64,000 nt of DNA from Burkholderia catarinensis (GTDB lineage: Bacteria > Pseudomonadota > Gammaproteobacteria > Burkholderiales > Burkholderiaceae): assembly GCF_001883705.2 (NCBI RefSeq), contig NZ_MDEQ02000012.1, forward strand, positions 124,001 through 188,000, given 5' to 3'. Every line of letters begins with the position of its first letter. Position 1 is the stretch's first letter. The notes under the pieces were generated by a model. That model was not told the DNA's origin. It ran no database searches and saw only the letters and a list, made by a program, of their open reading frames with translations. Below, piece after piece: positions 36,433 through 44,723 of this stretch. The position numbers and the translations under genes are program-made.

Positions 36433-37344
36433 TCAGCCGGCGAGCGGGAGGACGCGAATCCGCAGCGTGGCCGTTTCGGTCGCGCCCGGCGCGAGCATGC
36501 GCAGCCCGAGGCCGTTGTGGATCGCATCCGGCAGGCCGAGCCACGGCTCGACGCAATAGAAGTCCGACTCCGGCTTTTCGGTCCAGGTTGTGACCGCGTA
36601 CCACGGAATCGAGCCCGGCACGTCGAGCGCGATCTCGATCGTGCGGCGGCGGCCGGGCATCACGATGCGCACCGGCGCGGACGGCCCGCCGTCGAGGCAG
36701 TGGAAGCGGTCGAGGATGTCCGGATTGTCGAGGCGGTAACGGGCTTCGCCGGGTTCGGGCGTGCTGATCGAACCGTCCGCGCGCTGCGCGCAACGATGCG
36801 TGGGCGGCAGCTCGAGCGTGGTGGCGGCGCGCTCGCCGTGCGGCAACGCGAAATAGAAGTGGTGGCCGGCGTAGTAGGGCAGCGGCGTGTCGCCGCGATT
36901 GATCGTCGTGAGCGCGACTTCGAGCGTGTGCGTGTCGACCAGCCGATAGGTCGTTTCGAACCGGAAATCGAACGGGTAGCTCGCGTGCAGCGCATCGGTC
37001 GCGTCGAGCGTCATCGACAGCGCGGCGCCATCGGCCGACGGTTGCGCGGCGAACGGCAGGTCGCGCGCGAAGCCGTGCATCGGCAGGTCGCGGACCACGC
37101 CGGCGGCGTCGCGCCAGCGGCCGAGTTCGCCGTCGACGCGGTGGCGGCCGAGGAACGGGAACAGCAGCGGGTTGCCGCCGCGCACGCGCGCGAGGTTGCT
37201 CCAGTCGGCCGTTTCCGGCCAGAAAATGACCGGTTCGCCGTCGACGTCCCATGACAGCAGGCGGCCGCCGAATTGCGGGGCGACCCGGACGAGCGACGGG
37301 CCGGCGTGAAGTTCGTGAATGTCGTGTTGCTGGAAGATCGGCAT
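36433..37344 (-). CDS. Aldose 1-epimerase family protein
   Basis: 303 aa from ATG 37344. The galactose mutarotase-like beta-sandwich is suggested by VRVAPQFGGRLLSWDVDGEP, NPLLFPFLGRHRVDG, LPMHGFARDLPF (catalytic-type His) and YYAGHHFYFALP, with a C-terminal Glu region (YCVEPWLGLPDA). It interconverts sugar anomers; the natural substrate is unknown. The longer upstream frame lacks support. Confidence 0.85.
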   Translation of the reverse strand: MPIFQQHDIHELHAGPSLVRVAPQFGGRLLSWDVDGEPVIFWPETADWSNLARVRGGNPLLFPFLGRHRVDGELGRWRDAAGVVRDLPMHGFARDLPFAAQPSADGAALSMTLDATDALHASYPFDFRFETTYRLVDTHTLEVALTTINRGDTPLPYYAGHHFYFALPHGERAATTLELPPTHRCAQRADGSISTPEPGEARYRLDNPDILDRFHCLDGGPSAPVRIVMPGRRRTIEIALDVPGSIPWYAVTTWTEKPESDFYCVEPWLGLPDAIHNGLGLRMLAPGATETATLRIRVLPLAG

Positions 37345-37515
37345 GGCGAATCGGGTTGGGCGGGTGGACGGGGCACGGCGCGCTCCATTATCGGGCCGCG
37401 GCCGGTTGGGGAAAACCCTTCTGGGGAAATTGCGAGTTTTTAAGACTGTCAACGGTCTGGATAATGCCTCTAAACCGGTGATGTTGCCGGGTCATGACAC
37501 TTCGTGGAGGGGGCC

Positions 37516-37602
37516 ATGGATCTGGCAATGGCAATGGGTCTCGCACTGTTCGGCATGTTCACCGGCAGCACGGTATTATTTTTCTATCAGCTCGGCCGCT
37601 GA
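37516..37602 (+). CDS. 28-aa membrane microprotein
   Basis: The frame MDLAMAMGLALFGMFTGSTV, then LFFYQLGR, is almost entirely one transmembrane helix with a short charged end. It has a strong ribosome site (TGGAGG, 37505-37510) five bases upstream of the ATG and is followed 22 bases after the stop by a Rho-independent terminator. Those two signals make it a convincing expressed small gene. Function unknown; such peptides often modulate membrane complexes (inference). Confidence 0.65.
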   Translation: MDLAMAMGLALFGMFTGSTVLFFYQLGR

Positions 37603-37624
37603 CGGCAATTCCTGCCGAAGTCGA

Positions 37625-37654
37625 AAAGCCCGCCATGCAAATGGCGGGCTTTTT
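37625..37654 (+). terminator. Terminator after the 28-aa gene
   Basis: A perfect 12-bp stem (37625-37636 with 37641-37652, core GCCCGCCAT) around a GCAA loop ends in a T-run. The matching A-run on the other arm means it could also act on the minus strand. Confidence 0.9.
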
Positions 37655-37824
37655 GCTTTCTGCATGCTTACAAGTTGCAAGTGTTTGTGTGCATTACCGC
37701 AATATCCGGCCAAATGCCTTGGCGCGGTAATCCGGGCTCGGCATAATCAGGGCGCGTTTTTTTCGGACGCGCATCGCGTCGTCCGCTTTTCTTCCCGCTT
37801 AATTTTCACTAAAAGGACCGACGC

Positions 37825-38655
37825 GTGAGTCTCTGGTTTCTGGTATTCCTGAGCGTCCTGCAGGGCGTCACCGAACTCTTCCCCGTCAGCAGCCTTGGCC
37901 ATACGCTGCTCGTGCCGGCGCTGTTCGGCATGCACATCGACAAGCACGCGCCGCAACTGCTGCCGTTCCTCGTCGCGCTGCACCTTGGCACCGCGCTGGC
38001 GCTGCTGTGGTACTTCCGCGCGCGCTGGGTCGCGCTGATCGGCGGCTTCTTCGCGCAGCTCGGCGGCCGCAAGAATGACGACGGGCACCTGATGTGGGCG
38101 CTCATCATCGGCACGATCCCGACCGGCATCGTCGGGCTGCTGCTCGAGAAGCGCATCGAACGCGTGTTTCATGACCTGCGGATCGTCGCGATTGCGCTGA
38201 TCGTGAACGGCGTGCTGCTGTGGCTCGGCGATCGCATCCAGCGCAGCCGCGCGCATCAGCCGCCCGAGAAGATGACGTTCAAGCAGGCGTTCTTCGTGGG
38301 CCTCGCGCAGATCGGCGCGCTGATTCCGGGCTTCTCGCGCAGCGGGCTGACGATGATCGCCGGCAATGCGGCGGGGCTGACGGCGGAGAAGGCGGCGGAA
38401 TTCTCGTTCCTGCTCGGCACGCCGATCATCTTCGCGGCGGGCGTGCTCGAACTGCCGAAGCTGTTCCACGCGCGCGACCAGCTCGCCGATGCGCTGCTCG
38501 GCGGCGTGCTGACGGCGATTGCCGCGTACCTGAGCGTGCGGTTCCTGATGCGCTATTTCGAAGGGCGCGGCCGGCTTGCGTCGTTCGGCGTGTATTGCGT
38601 GATCGCCGGCGTGTGCTGCCTCGGCTGGTTCATGCTGCATCCGCAACCGGTTTGA
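37825..38655 (+). CDS. uppP: Undecaprenyl-diphosphatase
   Basis: 276-aa integral membrane enzyme that recycles undecaprenyl diphosphate to the monophosphate for cell-wall lipid carrier supply; it confers bacitracin resistance. The catalytic signatures are present: [14 protein letters not shown] near the N-terminus and [11 protein letters not shown] in the middle, with about seven to eight hydrophobic segments. The start is GTG 37825, behind AAAAGGA. A terminator follows about 50 bases after the stop. Confidence 0.95.
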   Translation: MSLWFLVFLSVLQGVTELFPVSSLGHTLLVPALFGMHIDKHAPQLLPFLVALHLGTALALLWYFRARWVALIGGFFAQLGGRKNDDGHLMWALIIGTIPTGIVGLLLEKRIERVFHDLRIVAIALIVNGVLLWLGDRIQRSRAHQPPEKMTFKQAFFVGLAQIGALIPGFSRSGLTMIAGNAAGLTAEKAAEFSFLLGTPIIFAAGVLELPKLFHARDQLADALLGGVLTAIAAYLSVRFLMRYFEGRGRLASFGVYCVIAGVCCLGWFMLHPQPV

Positions 38656-38706
38656 GGCCGCGGCGGCCGCTCTCGCGTGATGTGACGCGATGATCGGGTA
38701 TAATTT

Positions 38707-38739
38707 CGGGCTCGGCTCCATGCCGGGCCCGTTTTGTTT
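38707..38739 (+). terminator. Terminator after uppP
   Basis: A 10-bp stem (one G-T pair) pairs 38707-38716 with 38722-38731, followed by TTTTGTTT. A perfect TATAAT occurs at 38699-38704 just before it but has no good -35, so I do not call a promoter. Confidence 0.75.
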
Positions 38740-38824
38740 CGGGGCCTCGAGTTCGGTGGTTTTGCTGTCGCTCGTAGCCTTGTGTCAAATGCGGTCCGTG
38801 CAGGGTCGTGTCTTTTCTCCTCGA

Positions 38825-38901
38825 CCGCCCTTAGCTCAGTTGGATAGAGCAACGGCCTTCTAAGCCGTAGGTCACACGTTCGAATCGTGTAGGGCGGGCC
38901 A
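38825..38901 (+). tRNA. tRNA-Arg (anticodon TCT)
   Basis: 77 nt with encoded CCA. The acceptor CCGCCCT pairs with AGGGCGG, the D-arm has TAGCTCAGTTGGATAGAGC, the anticodon loop CTTCTAA has TCT in the centre, and the T-arm is CACACGTTCGAATCGTGT. An integrase gene starts reading toward it 11 bases downstream, so its 3' end is the likely phage attachment site. Confidence 0.96.
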
Positions 38902-38911
38902 GTCAAAACAC

Positions 38912-40006
38912 TTATGCAGCAAGGCTTTGCGCCGTTTCTGTCAGCGCCACTTTTGGTTGTCGTTCCGCCGACATTGACAGAAACTTGACGTTGCCGGCGT
39001 GCTGCGCCAGATGGCTCGGCGCGAGGTGCGCGTACTTCTGTACCATGGCGACCGTCTCCCAACCGCCCAGCTCCTTCAACACCATCAGCGGTGTCCCACG
39101 CTGCACATGCCAGCTTGCCCAGGTGTGACGCAGATCGTGCCAGTTGAAATCCACCATACCGGCCGTCTTGCACGCCCGCGCGAAATCTCGCTTGTCGATC
39201 TGCCCGATCAGCTTCGCCGGCCCATTCCCGCGCGTGTACCCGCGCGTAAAAATGAGATCCGTCGCCGCCTGGGCCCGCCGTGCGAGAACGCTCATTGCGT
39301 CCTCATTCAGCGGCACCGATCGTGCGCGCTTCGATTTCGCGCCCTCATGCGTGATCCACGCATTGCATTGCTCGAGATCAAGCTGCGAGACACGCATACC
39401 AAACAGCTCCGATTCACGCATCCCAGTCGCCACGGCCACAATCGCCGCGTCACGCATCCATGGCAAGCGCAACGCGTTGATCATCGAAATGATGACCGCC
39501 GGCGACTCCCAGCGCACCCGCACATCGGGCTCCTCGAACCGCTGGAGCTTCGGCACGCGGTCGATCCATCCCCATTCAAGGCACAGATTCAGCAAGCGCC
39601 GGATCGTGTTGACGTATCGATTGCGCGTCCCTGGCGCAAGCGCCTTCGCCGGTTTCCCGTCGACAATCCGATGCGTAGGGATCGCATTGAATATGTCGTC
39701 GGCTGTCAGCGATCGTACGGCCCTGCCGGCAAACTGATCACGCCAATACTCAGTATGTCGGATCTTTCCCGCCAAGTCCCTCTGTCCCTGGCAGAGAAGG
39801 AGAAACCGGACGATCGCTTCCTCGAACAGCTTTGGAGGCGCCTCTCCAAGTTTTTCCTGACGCCAGAGTTCCGCCTTTAGCCGGTCGTGGTATTCCTGCG
39901 CAGCCCGCCTTTCAGTTGTTTCAGTAGATCGTCTAATTCTTTCACCGCCTGGCGCGCTGACGTCGAGATGCCAGATGCCGGATTTTTTATCTTTGCGGAT
40001 TGACAT
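38912..40006 (-). CDS. Phage-type tyrosine integrase
   Basis: 364 aa. The N-terminal DNA-binding part (SIRKDKKSGIWHLDVSAPGG), a SAM-like core-binding domain, and the catalytic domain with Arg in VATGMRESELFGMR, HDLRHTWASW box II, the GGW motif and the nucleophile Tyr in MVQKYAHLAP are all present. It sits 11 bases from tRNA-Arg with its 3' end toward the tRNA, as expected for an element integrated there. Its start lies inside the 3' end of the preceding helix-turn-helix gene. It looks intact even though the rest of the prophage is truncated. Confidence 0.93.
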   Translation of the reverse strand: MSIRKDKKSGIWHLDVSAPGGERIRRSTETTERRAAQEYHDRLKAELWRQEKLGEAPPKLFEEAIVRFLLLCQGQRDLAGKIRHTEYWRDQFAGRAVRSLTADDIFNAIPTHRIVDGKPAKALAPGTRNRYVNTIRRLLNLCLEWGWIDRVPKLQRFEEPDVRVRWESPAVIISMINALRLPWMRDAAIVAVATGMRESELFGMRVSQLDLEQCNAWITHEGAKSKRARSVPLNEDAMSVLARRAQAATDLIFTRGYTRGNGPAKLIGQIDKRDFARACKTAGMVDFNWHDLRHTWASWHVQRGTPLMVLKELGGWETVAMVQKYAHLAPSHLAQHAGNVKFLSMSAERQPKVALTETAQSLAA

Positions 40007-40218
40007 TTATCTTCCTCGCCGACCCGCAACGACAGCCGGGTCAGATTGTTGCGCTTTTCTGAGAGGTCGGCAAGTCGAGACGGCCACACGCGCCAGACTC
40101 GAGAGCCCGGCAACCGGAAACCGATTTGCTTCCGCATCGCAAAAATCGTGCTGTACGAGAGTTGCATGCGCTCAGCGACTTGCTGAAGGGTGAGGGCGGT
40201 TTCTCCTTGTTCGCTCAC
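39877..40218 (-). CDS. Excisionase-like helix-turn-helix protein
   Basis: 113 aa from GTG 40218. The N-terminal half resembles AlpA/Xis-type winged helices (ALTLQQVAERMQLSYSTIFA, FRLPGSRVWRVWPSRL). The C-terminal half is charged. It overlaps the integrase start by 130 bases and the upstream phage gene by GTGA. This position and fold suggest a recombination directionality factor; alternatively it is a small phage regulator. Confidence 0.65.
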   Translation of the reverse strand: MSEQGETALTLQQVAERMQLSYSTIFAMRKQIGFRLPGSRVWRVWPSRLADLSEKRNNLTRLSLRVGEEDKCQSAKIKNPASGISTSARQAVKELDDLLKQLKGGLRRNTTTG

Positions 40219-41096
40219 TGTTCGACCCTCCGGAATTCGATGACCCACACCCAAGGGTTTGCCTCCCACAAGCCGGGCCCTTTCAGGTTCCAGTTCTCGC
40301 CGCCATGCAGCCGGTTGATCAGGTTCGCGAAAGCGTATTTGGCCGACCCCATACACCTCTTGTGGCTCGTCGCATCGCCCATATGCCAACCGTTGCGCTG
40401 CGTGCTGCGCACGACTGGATGGAAGGTGCGGCCGCCATCGAGACTGAGCGAACCTTTCGGTGGCTCGATTCCGAAGTCCGTATAGACAGCGCCTTCAGCA
40501 ATCGCATCAGCCTCGCTGATGCTCTGCATCCGCTCGACGCGCACGCCGGTGATCTCGAGCGTGATACGCGACGCTCTGCGTGGCATATGGATGCTGGGCG
40601 TCCATCGGACCGGCTGGCTATCGCCTATATGGTGCCACTGCACATTCGGCATCGGGCCGTCCGCGCAATAAACGTAACGAGATTTCCAATCGGGGCGCGC
40701 TGGCGATCCGGCCGTGCCAGTCGGCCCGGTGGGCCGACCTGAGGGAATGTCAACCTCGAAAACTTGGGCATGCGTCTCGCGCACCCATAGACGATCACCA
40801 GGTTTCCCGTGCGGGCATGGCGTCCAGTAGTGATCGCCAGCCATAGCATGCGATGGCGGGAGAATAGGCCATCTGCGCAGCTCCTTCGTCGGAGCATCAT
40901 CGGATTCTGACCAGTAGAACAACCCGGTCGGCTTCGACCACTTGGTGTAGGTGGGCGAATGCCCCTCGGATGCGAATGTCGCCCATGCAGGTGGCTGCTC
41001 GCCGCGCACGGTCACGACGCGGCGCGTCTGCGTTTTACGGCCTTCTAGGATGGCACGCACCATCGTGCCGCTGAAAAGGATCGGTCGTTCTTTCAT
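40215..41096 (-). CDS. Phage protein of unknown function (ASCH-like)
   Basis: 293 aa. The N-terminus MKERPILFSGTMVRAILEGR, followed by KTQTRRVV, GDRLWVRETHA and a C-terminal NPWVWVIEFRRV, is a common pattern in phage early-region proteins and resembles ASCH/PUA-like folds. It may bind nucleic acid; function is not proven. It is coupled by 4-base overlaps to genes on both sides. Confidence 0.7.
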   Translation of the reverse strand: MKERPILFSGTMVRAILEGRKTQTRRVVTVRGEQPPAWATFASEGHSPTYTKWSKPTGLFYWSESDDAPTKELRRWPILPPSHAMAGDHYWTPCPHGKPGDRLWVRETHAQVFEVDIPSGRPTGPTGTAGSPARPDWKSRYVYCADGPMPNVQWHHIGDSQPVRWTPSIHMPRRASRITLEITGVRVERMQSISEADAIAEGAVYTDFGIEPPKGSLSLDGGRTFHPVVRSTQRNGWHMGDATSHKRCMGSAKYAFANLINRLHGGENWNLKGPGLWEANPWVWVIEFRRVEQ

Positions 41097-41473
41097 GGTC
41101 GGTTATCCGCGCCGCAATGCGGGCAGTCGAGTGAGTAACGGTCAGCGTCTCGCAGGAATCGGCCGCACCCGACGCAGTTCACCTGGTAGGCTCGCGCCTT
41201 CGATGGCTTGGCCAGCATGATTCCGGTACCGGCGAGCGCCTCGTCGCGCTTGATGTGCTGCACGTCGACGGCCGGTCGCCACTTCGCGTCGATGTATTCC
41301 TTCGGCCACGGGATGTCGGTCTCGCGCGCGTTGTGGCGCGCCTGCGCTGCCTCTTGCGTGTACACGTGTGCTTTGCGCAGATCGGTCGTGTAGCCGTTTC
41401 CGTTTTGCGCCCACCACAACACGTCGTTGCCGACGAATGAGCGGCTGTCCTGCAGATAGAATTCGTCGTTCAC
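41093..41473 (-). CDS. Small phage protein with C-terminal zinc ribbon
   Basis: 126 aa from GTG 41473 (VNDEFYLQDSRSFVGNDVLW). The C-terminus has two Cys pairs (CVGCGRF and DCPHCGA) that should bind zinc. The frame is open further upstream, but GTG 41473 gives the 4-base overlap with the preceding stop seen at every other junction of this operon. Function unknown. Confidence 0.65.
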   Translation of the reverse strand: MNDEFYLQDSRSFVGNDVLWWAQNGNGYTTDLRKAHVYTQEAAQARHNARETDIPWPKEYIDAKWRPAVDVQHIKRDEALAGTGIMLAKPSKARAYQVNCVGCGRFLRDADRYSLDCPHCGADNRP

Positions 41474-41859
41474 GATAGTTCCCCTACAGCCGGCTTCGCC
41501 GCCTCGCGCGCAGCATGTCGGTCTGCAACGAATCGCTCGAGCCATTCGACCGCATCGGACGGCGAGCCGAGAGAGCCAGTGACCTTCCGCCGCTTGTTCA
41601 TCGCGCCGCACTCGCGAAAAGTGATCGGAATCGCGCCGGCGGCGATCGCTGCGGCGCGCTTGCTCTTCGCGATGTCAAAATGCTCGTCGCGCGTTCCTCG
41701 GTGCTGGATGTCATTCGGGTTCACGCCGATCGTTCGGACCATCGCGAGCAGCTCGTCGGAGGTATCCGCGATCAAATGCGACATCTTGTAGACGCGTCCG
41801 CTCTTCGTTTTGAACTCACCGATCGCGTACAGATACATGTCGTCGACGTAGACGGTCAT
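41470..41859 (-). CDS. DUF4031 family phage protein
   Basis: 129 aa. MTVYVDDMYLYAIGEFKTK, SHLIADTSDELLAMVRTIGV and HFDIAKSKRAAAIAAGAIPI match the DUF4031 pattern common in phages. No enzymatic motif is known to me. It overlaps the neighbouring genes by 4 bases at both ends (41856-41859 and 41470-41473). Confidence 0.8.
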   Translation of the reverse strand: MTVYVDDMYLYAIGEFKTKSGRVYKMSHLIADTSDELLAMVRTIGVNPNDIQHRGTRDEHFDIAKSKRAAAIAAGAIPITFRECGAMNKRRKVTGSLGSPSDAVEWLERFVADRHAAREAAKPAVGELS

Positions 41860-42977
41860 GGCGCGTCTCCTGCCAGGCGCAACGCAATTTCTCGCCCGCT
41901 ATTCTCATGAACACTGGCCGCCGGCTTCCCGGTGAGAACGTTGTGCCAGTTCTTGATGAGTGCAGCGGACGTAATCAGATGATGCTTGGCTTTTTCGCCG
42001 TCACCTTCGCCAGTCTTGCAAGCTGCGAGAGCCTTGTTGAGCAGATAGCCGGTCACCCAGAGGTATTGCGCCCAGTCAAAGCGCGCATCGGTTGCGTCGA
42101 CGCCGTGAAGCTGACGCTGGTATTCCTCTTCAATCGATACGCCCTTGTAGAAGTCGTCGTTGTGCGGCGTGTTGATAATTGCGTTGAGACGGAATACTTC
42201 GGCCTCGGCCTGCTTACCCCGCTCAATGAGCACATCGTAAGCACTCTGATCAGGCTGCGGTGCTGTCCAATACTCCGCACCGTCCACGTACGTGTAGCCC
42301 TTCGCTTCAAGGGTGCGCACTGCTGCGTTACGCGCACGCAAGGCGGCTTCGCGGGCTTCGTCTCGTGCCTTCTTCATCTTGAAGTATCCGCACGGCTCGC
42401 CGAGCGTGCGAGCAAGCAGCGGCGTGTCAGTGGTGCCGGGCGAGACGGTGTTGACGCGGCGAGGCGCAAGTTCCAGCACCAAACCCCTGGCCAGGGCTTC
42501 CATCGCGGCGGACGCCGACGCAAGAATGGCGGTGCCGTAGGCATTGGGTCGGTCGGCCAGCACGCCGGAAATGAAGGTGACGGAGCCATCGGCGGCCAGG
42601 CGGTCGCCCAGCGCGCGCAACGTGTGGACGGCTGCCCAGACGCGCTCCTCGAACGCCCGACGTAGATAGTCGACATCCGCTTCCAGCACCTTGCCTGCCA
42701 CGAAGGTCCCTGCGAGGAGAACGAGATGGTCGACGTGCGCGATGTCGGCCAGCGCCGAGGTGATGGTTTCCGGCTTGGTCACGTCGGCGCCCCGCCAACC
42801 GGCAAAGCCATTCTCGGTGGCGACTCGCTCAGCGCCCTCCGCGTTGAAGCCGATCACGGTGACGTTAGCCCCGGCAGCCTTGGCTTGCTTGGCGGCCGCA
42901 AGGCCAATGCCGGAGGTTCCGCCGATGATGAGGACGGACTGATTCTCGAGTGAATGGGCGGCGAAATCGGTGGTCAT
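41856..42977 (-). CDS. Chimeric ORF: truncated short-chain dehydrogenase fused to a phage protein
   Basis: From ATG 42977 the first about 200 residues are a short-chain dehydrogenase: the NAD-binding LIIGGTSGIGLAAAKQAKAA, HVDHLVLLAGT, a Ser-containing FISGVLADRPNAYG and NTVSPGTTDTPLLARTLGE. After LGE the sequence changes abruptly to a charged phage-type protein (YFKMKKARDEAREAALRARN, FDWAQYLWVTGYLLNKALAA). A normal SDR would continue another 30-50 residues there. The phage part is coupled to DUF4031 by a 4-base overlap. A deletion probably joined the two in frame near 42380. SDR activity is doubtful because the C-terminus is lost. Confidence 0.75.
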   Translation of the reverse strand: MTTDFAAHSLENQSVLIIGGTSGIGLAAAKQAKAAGANVTVIGFNAEGAERVATENGFAGWRGADVTKPETITSALADIAHVDHLVLLAGTFVAGKVLEADVDYLRRAFEERVWAAVHTLRALGDRLAADGSVTFISGVLADRPNAYGTAILASASAAMEALARGLVLELAPRRVNTVSPGTTDTPLLARTLGEPCGYFKMKKARDEAREAALRARNAAVRTLEAKGYTYVDGAEYWTAPQPDQSAYDVLIERGKQAEAEVFRLNAIINTPHNDDFYKGVSIEEEYQRQLHGVDATDARFDWAQYLWVTGYLLNKALAACKTGEGDGEKAKHHLITSAALIKNWHNVLTGKPAASVHENSGREIALRLAGDAP

Positions 42978-43087
42978 GAAAGTAAGTCCTGTCGGCTGAC
43001 GCAACCCAATGCGGCGTCGTGGACAGCACTCTATACTTGCAAATAGATATTGATAATCAGCGCCCAACTCTCTTTAGTCTTTCCACC

Positions 43088-44008
43088 ATGGAACAAATTA
43101 GCCTGGACCGCCTTACCGGTCTTATTGCATTCAGCCGTGCGGCCTCGTTGGGGAGCTATTCGGCCGCCGCGCGAGCGCTGGGCGTAACACCTTCCGCCGT
43201 GAGCAAGAGTATCCAGCGTCTGGAGCAGCACTTCGAGCTCAAACTGTTCAACCGGACCACTCGATCATTGACCCTGACCCAGGAGGGTCGCGACTTGCAT
43301 GAACGCACGTTGCGCCTGCTTTCGGAAATGGAGGCGATCGAACAGGCGGCGGTCTCGGCACGATCTGAGCCCGCCGGCGTCCTGAAAGTGACTGCGCCGC
43401 TCCCGATTGGGATCCATCTGATCGCTCCTGCGCTACCGGCGTTTCGAGAGCGCTTTCCAAAGGTGTCCATAGACCTCCGCCTGGGCGACCATTTCGTCGA
43501 TCTCGTCGGTGAAGGGGTTGATGTGGCCGTTCGCGTAGGAGATCTCACCGGTTCTCGTTTGATCTCGCGCGAGCTTTCCCCTCACCGTATCGGAGCCTAT
43601 GCGTCCCCGGACTATCTGGCCAAGCGCGGTGTCCCCAAACACCCCGAAGACCTCGTGGATCACGATTGTGTAAATTTCCGCTTTCAGAGTTCAGGACAGC
43701 TCTTCCGCTGGACTTTTGTCACCGGTGAAAGATCGCTCAACCTGATACCGGACGCCGGCATCGTTGTCGATACCAGCGATGCCGTCACCGCAGTGATGGT
43801 CGCCGGTGGAGGCGTTGGAATTACACCCACCTATGTCGCCGCGTCCTACGTCAAGCGCGGGGAGCTCGTGCCGCTCCTCACCGAGTTCATTGAACCGCGC
43901 TCCACTATCACTGCTCTGTGGCCGGAGAGCCGTCGGGGCAGCCCGAACGTCAAAGCATTCGTTGCACACCTAAAGAAGGTTTTTGCTTCGTATGCGGCCG
44001 ATAAGTGA
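43088..44008 (+). CDS. LysR-family transcriptional regulator
   Basis: 306 aa from ATG 43088 (MEQISLDRLTGLIAFSRAAS). The helix-turn-helix (ARALGVTPSAVSKSIQRLE) and the effector domain with ERFPKVSIDLRLGDHFVDLV and the GVDVAVRVGDL motif are typical of CrgA/DsdC-like LysR proteins. It is divergent from the truncated SDR gene, a common regulator-target pair; the target is now broken. Confidence 0.9.
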   Translation: MEQISLDRLTGLIAFSRAASLGSYSAAARALGVTPSAVSKSIQRLEQHFELKLFNRTTRSLTLTQEGRDLHERTLRLLSEMEAIEQAAVSARSEPAGVLKVTAPLPIGIHLIAPALPAFRERFPKVSIDLRLGDHFVDLVGEGVDVAVRVGDLTGSRLISRELSPHRIGAYASPDYLAKRGVPKHPEDLVDHDCVNFRFQSSGQLFRWTFVTGERSLNLIPDAGIVVDTSDAVTAVMVAGGGVGITPTYVAASYVKRGELVPLLTEFIEPRSTITALWPESRRGSPNVKAFVAHLKKVFASYAADK

Positions 44009-44141
44009 CACCCTTTCGATGATGCTCGCTTCAGCGCGACGCTTCGACACATGAGTCGAAGGGGTCGCAGCGGATCAGAACCGGTGCCGAATGGCGACGC
44101 GAATCGCGGTTTGGTGATTGGATGTCGACGGCGTCAACTGA

Positions 44142-44576
44142 TTGATGGACGCGACGGCGAACCGGCCGGTCGAATCGGTCCCGCTGGTATTTCCCGATTT
44201 CATCAGCTCGGTCACCGACGAGGTGATGGCCGCGGCGCTACAGGACTTCGCTGATGGTCCGTGGGGCAAGAAATATCCGACCATCGTGCAATCGTGGCAA
44301 CGCGCAAGGGAGCACGTCATGCCGTTCTTCGTGTTTCCGCCGGAGATTCGACGGGTTGGGTACACGACGAACGCCATTGACAGTCCGAACATGCAACTGC
44401 GCAAGATCATCACGACCCGTGGTCACTTCCCGAACGACGAGGCAGCGATCAAGTTGCTCTGGCGGGCGCTGCGCAATGTGCTCGCCAATACCGTGCGGGC
44501 CGCTTTCGACTGGAAATCAGCGATGAAACAGTTTGCTATCCTGTTCGGTGAGCGATTCACGCAGGCGCGCGGATAA
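44142..44576 (+). pseudogene. IS256-family transposase C-terminal fragment
   Basis: From about residue 30 the 144-aa frame matches the C-terminal third of mutator-type (IS256) transposases: FADGPWGKKYPTIVQSWQRA, FFVFPPEIRRVGYTTNAIDS, RGHFPNDEAAIKLLWRALRN and AFDWKSAMKQFAILFGERF. The catalytic Asp-containing N-terminal parts are missing and the first 30 residues are unrelated. I see no intact inverted repeats. It is an insertion-sequence relic at the right side of the prophage region. Confidence 0.8.
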
Positions 44577-44723
44577 CGTGCTGTTCAACCGCGTCGCCCA
44601 CAAAAATGCGGACAGGTTCTTGCTGCCTCGCGTCCCTTGTCGTCTGCGGGTCGAAACTCAGGGTCTCGATCGCGTACGATCACTCCCTCAGCGCAACACA
44701 TCTGATCGATCCACACAACCCCA

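Larger units (their letters stand above)
37345..37824. other. Spacer before uppP with a microprotein gene and terminator
   Basis: This 480-base stretch contains a 28-aa frame (37516-37602) with a ribosome site and its own terminator (37625-37654). The rest, 37655-37824, probably holds the uppP promoter. Confidence 0.7.

Noticed and set aside
38699..38704. A promoter at the perfect TATAAT before the uppP terminator
   Set aside because: No acceptable -35 lies at 16-18 bases and the element overlaps the terminator stem region; tRNA-Arg transcription could still start here but I cannot support it.
42300..44723. A right attachment site for the tRNA-Arg prophage
   Set aside because: No copy of the tRNA-Arg 3' end is visible; the right end seems deleted.
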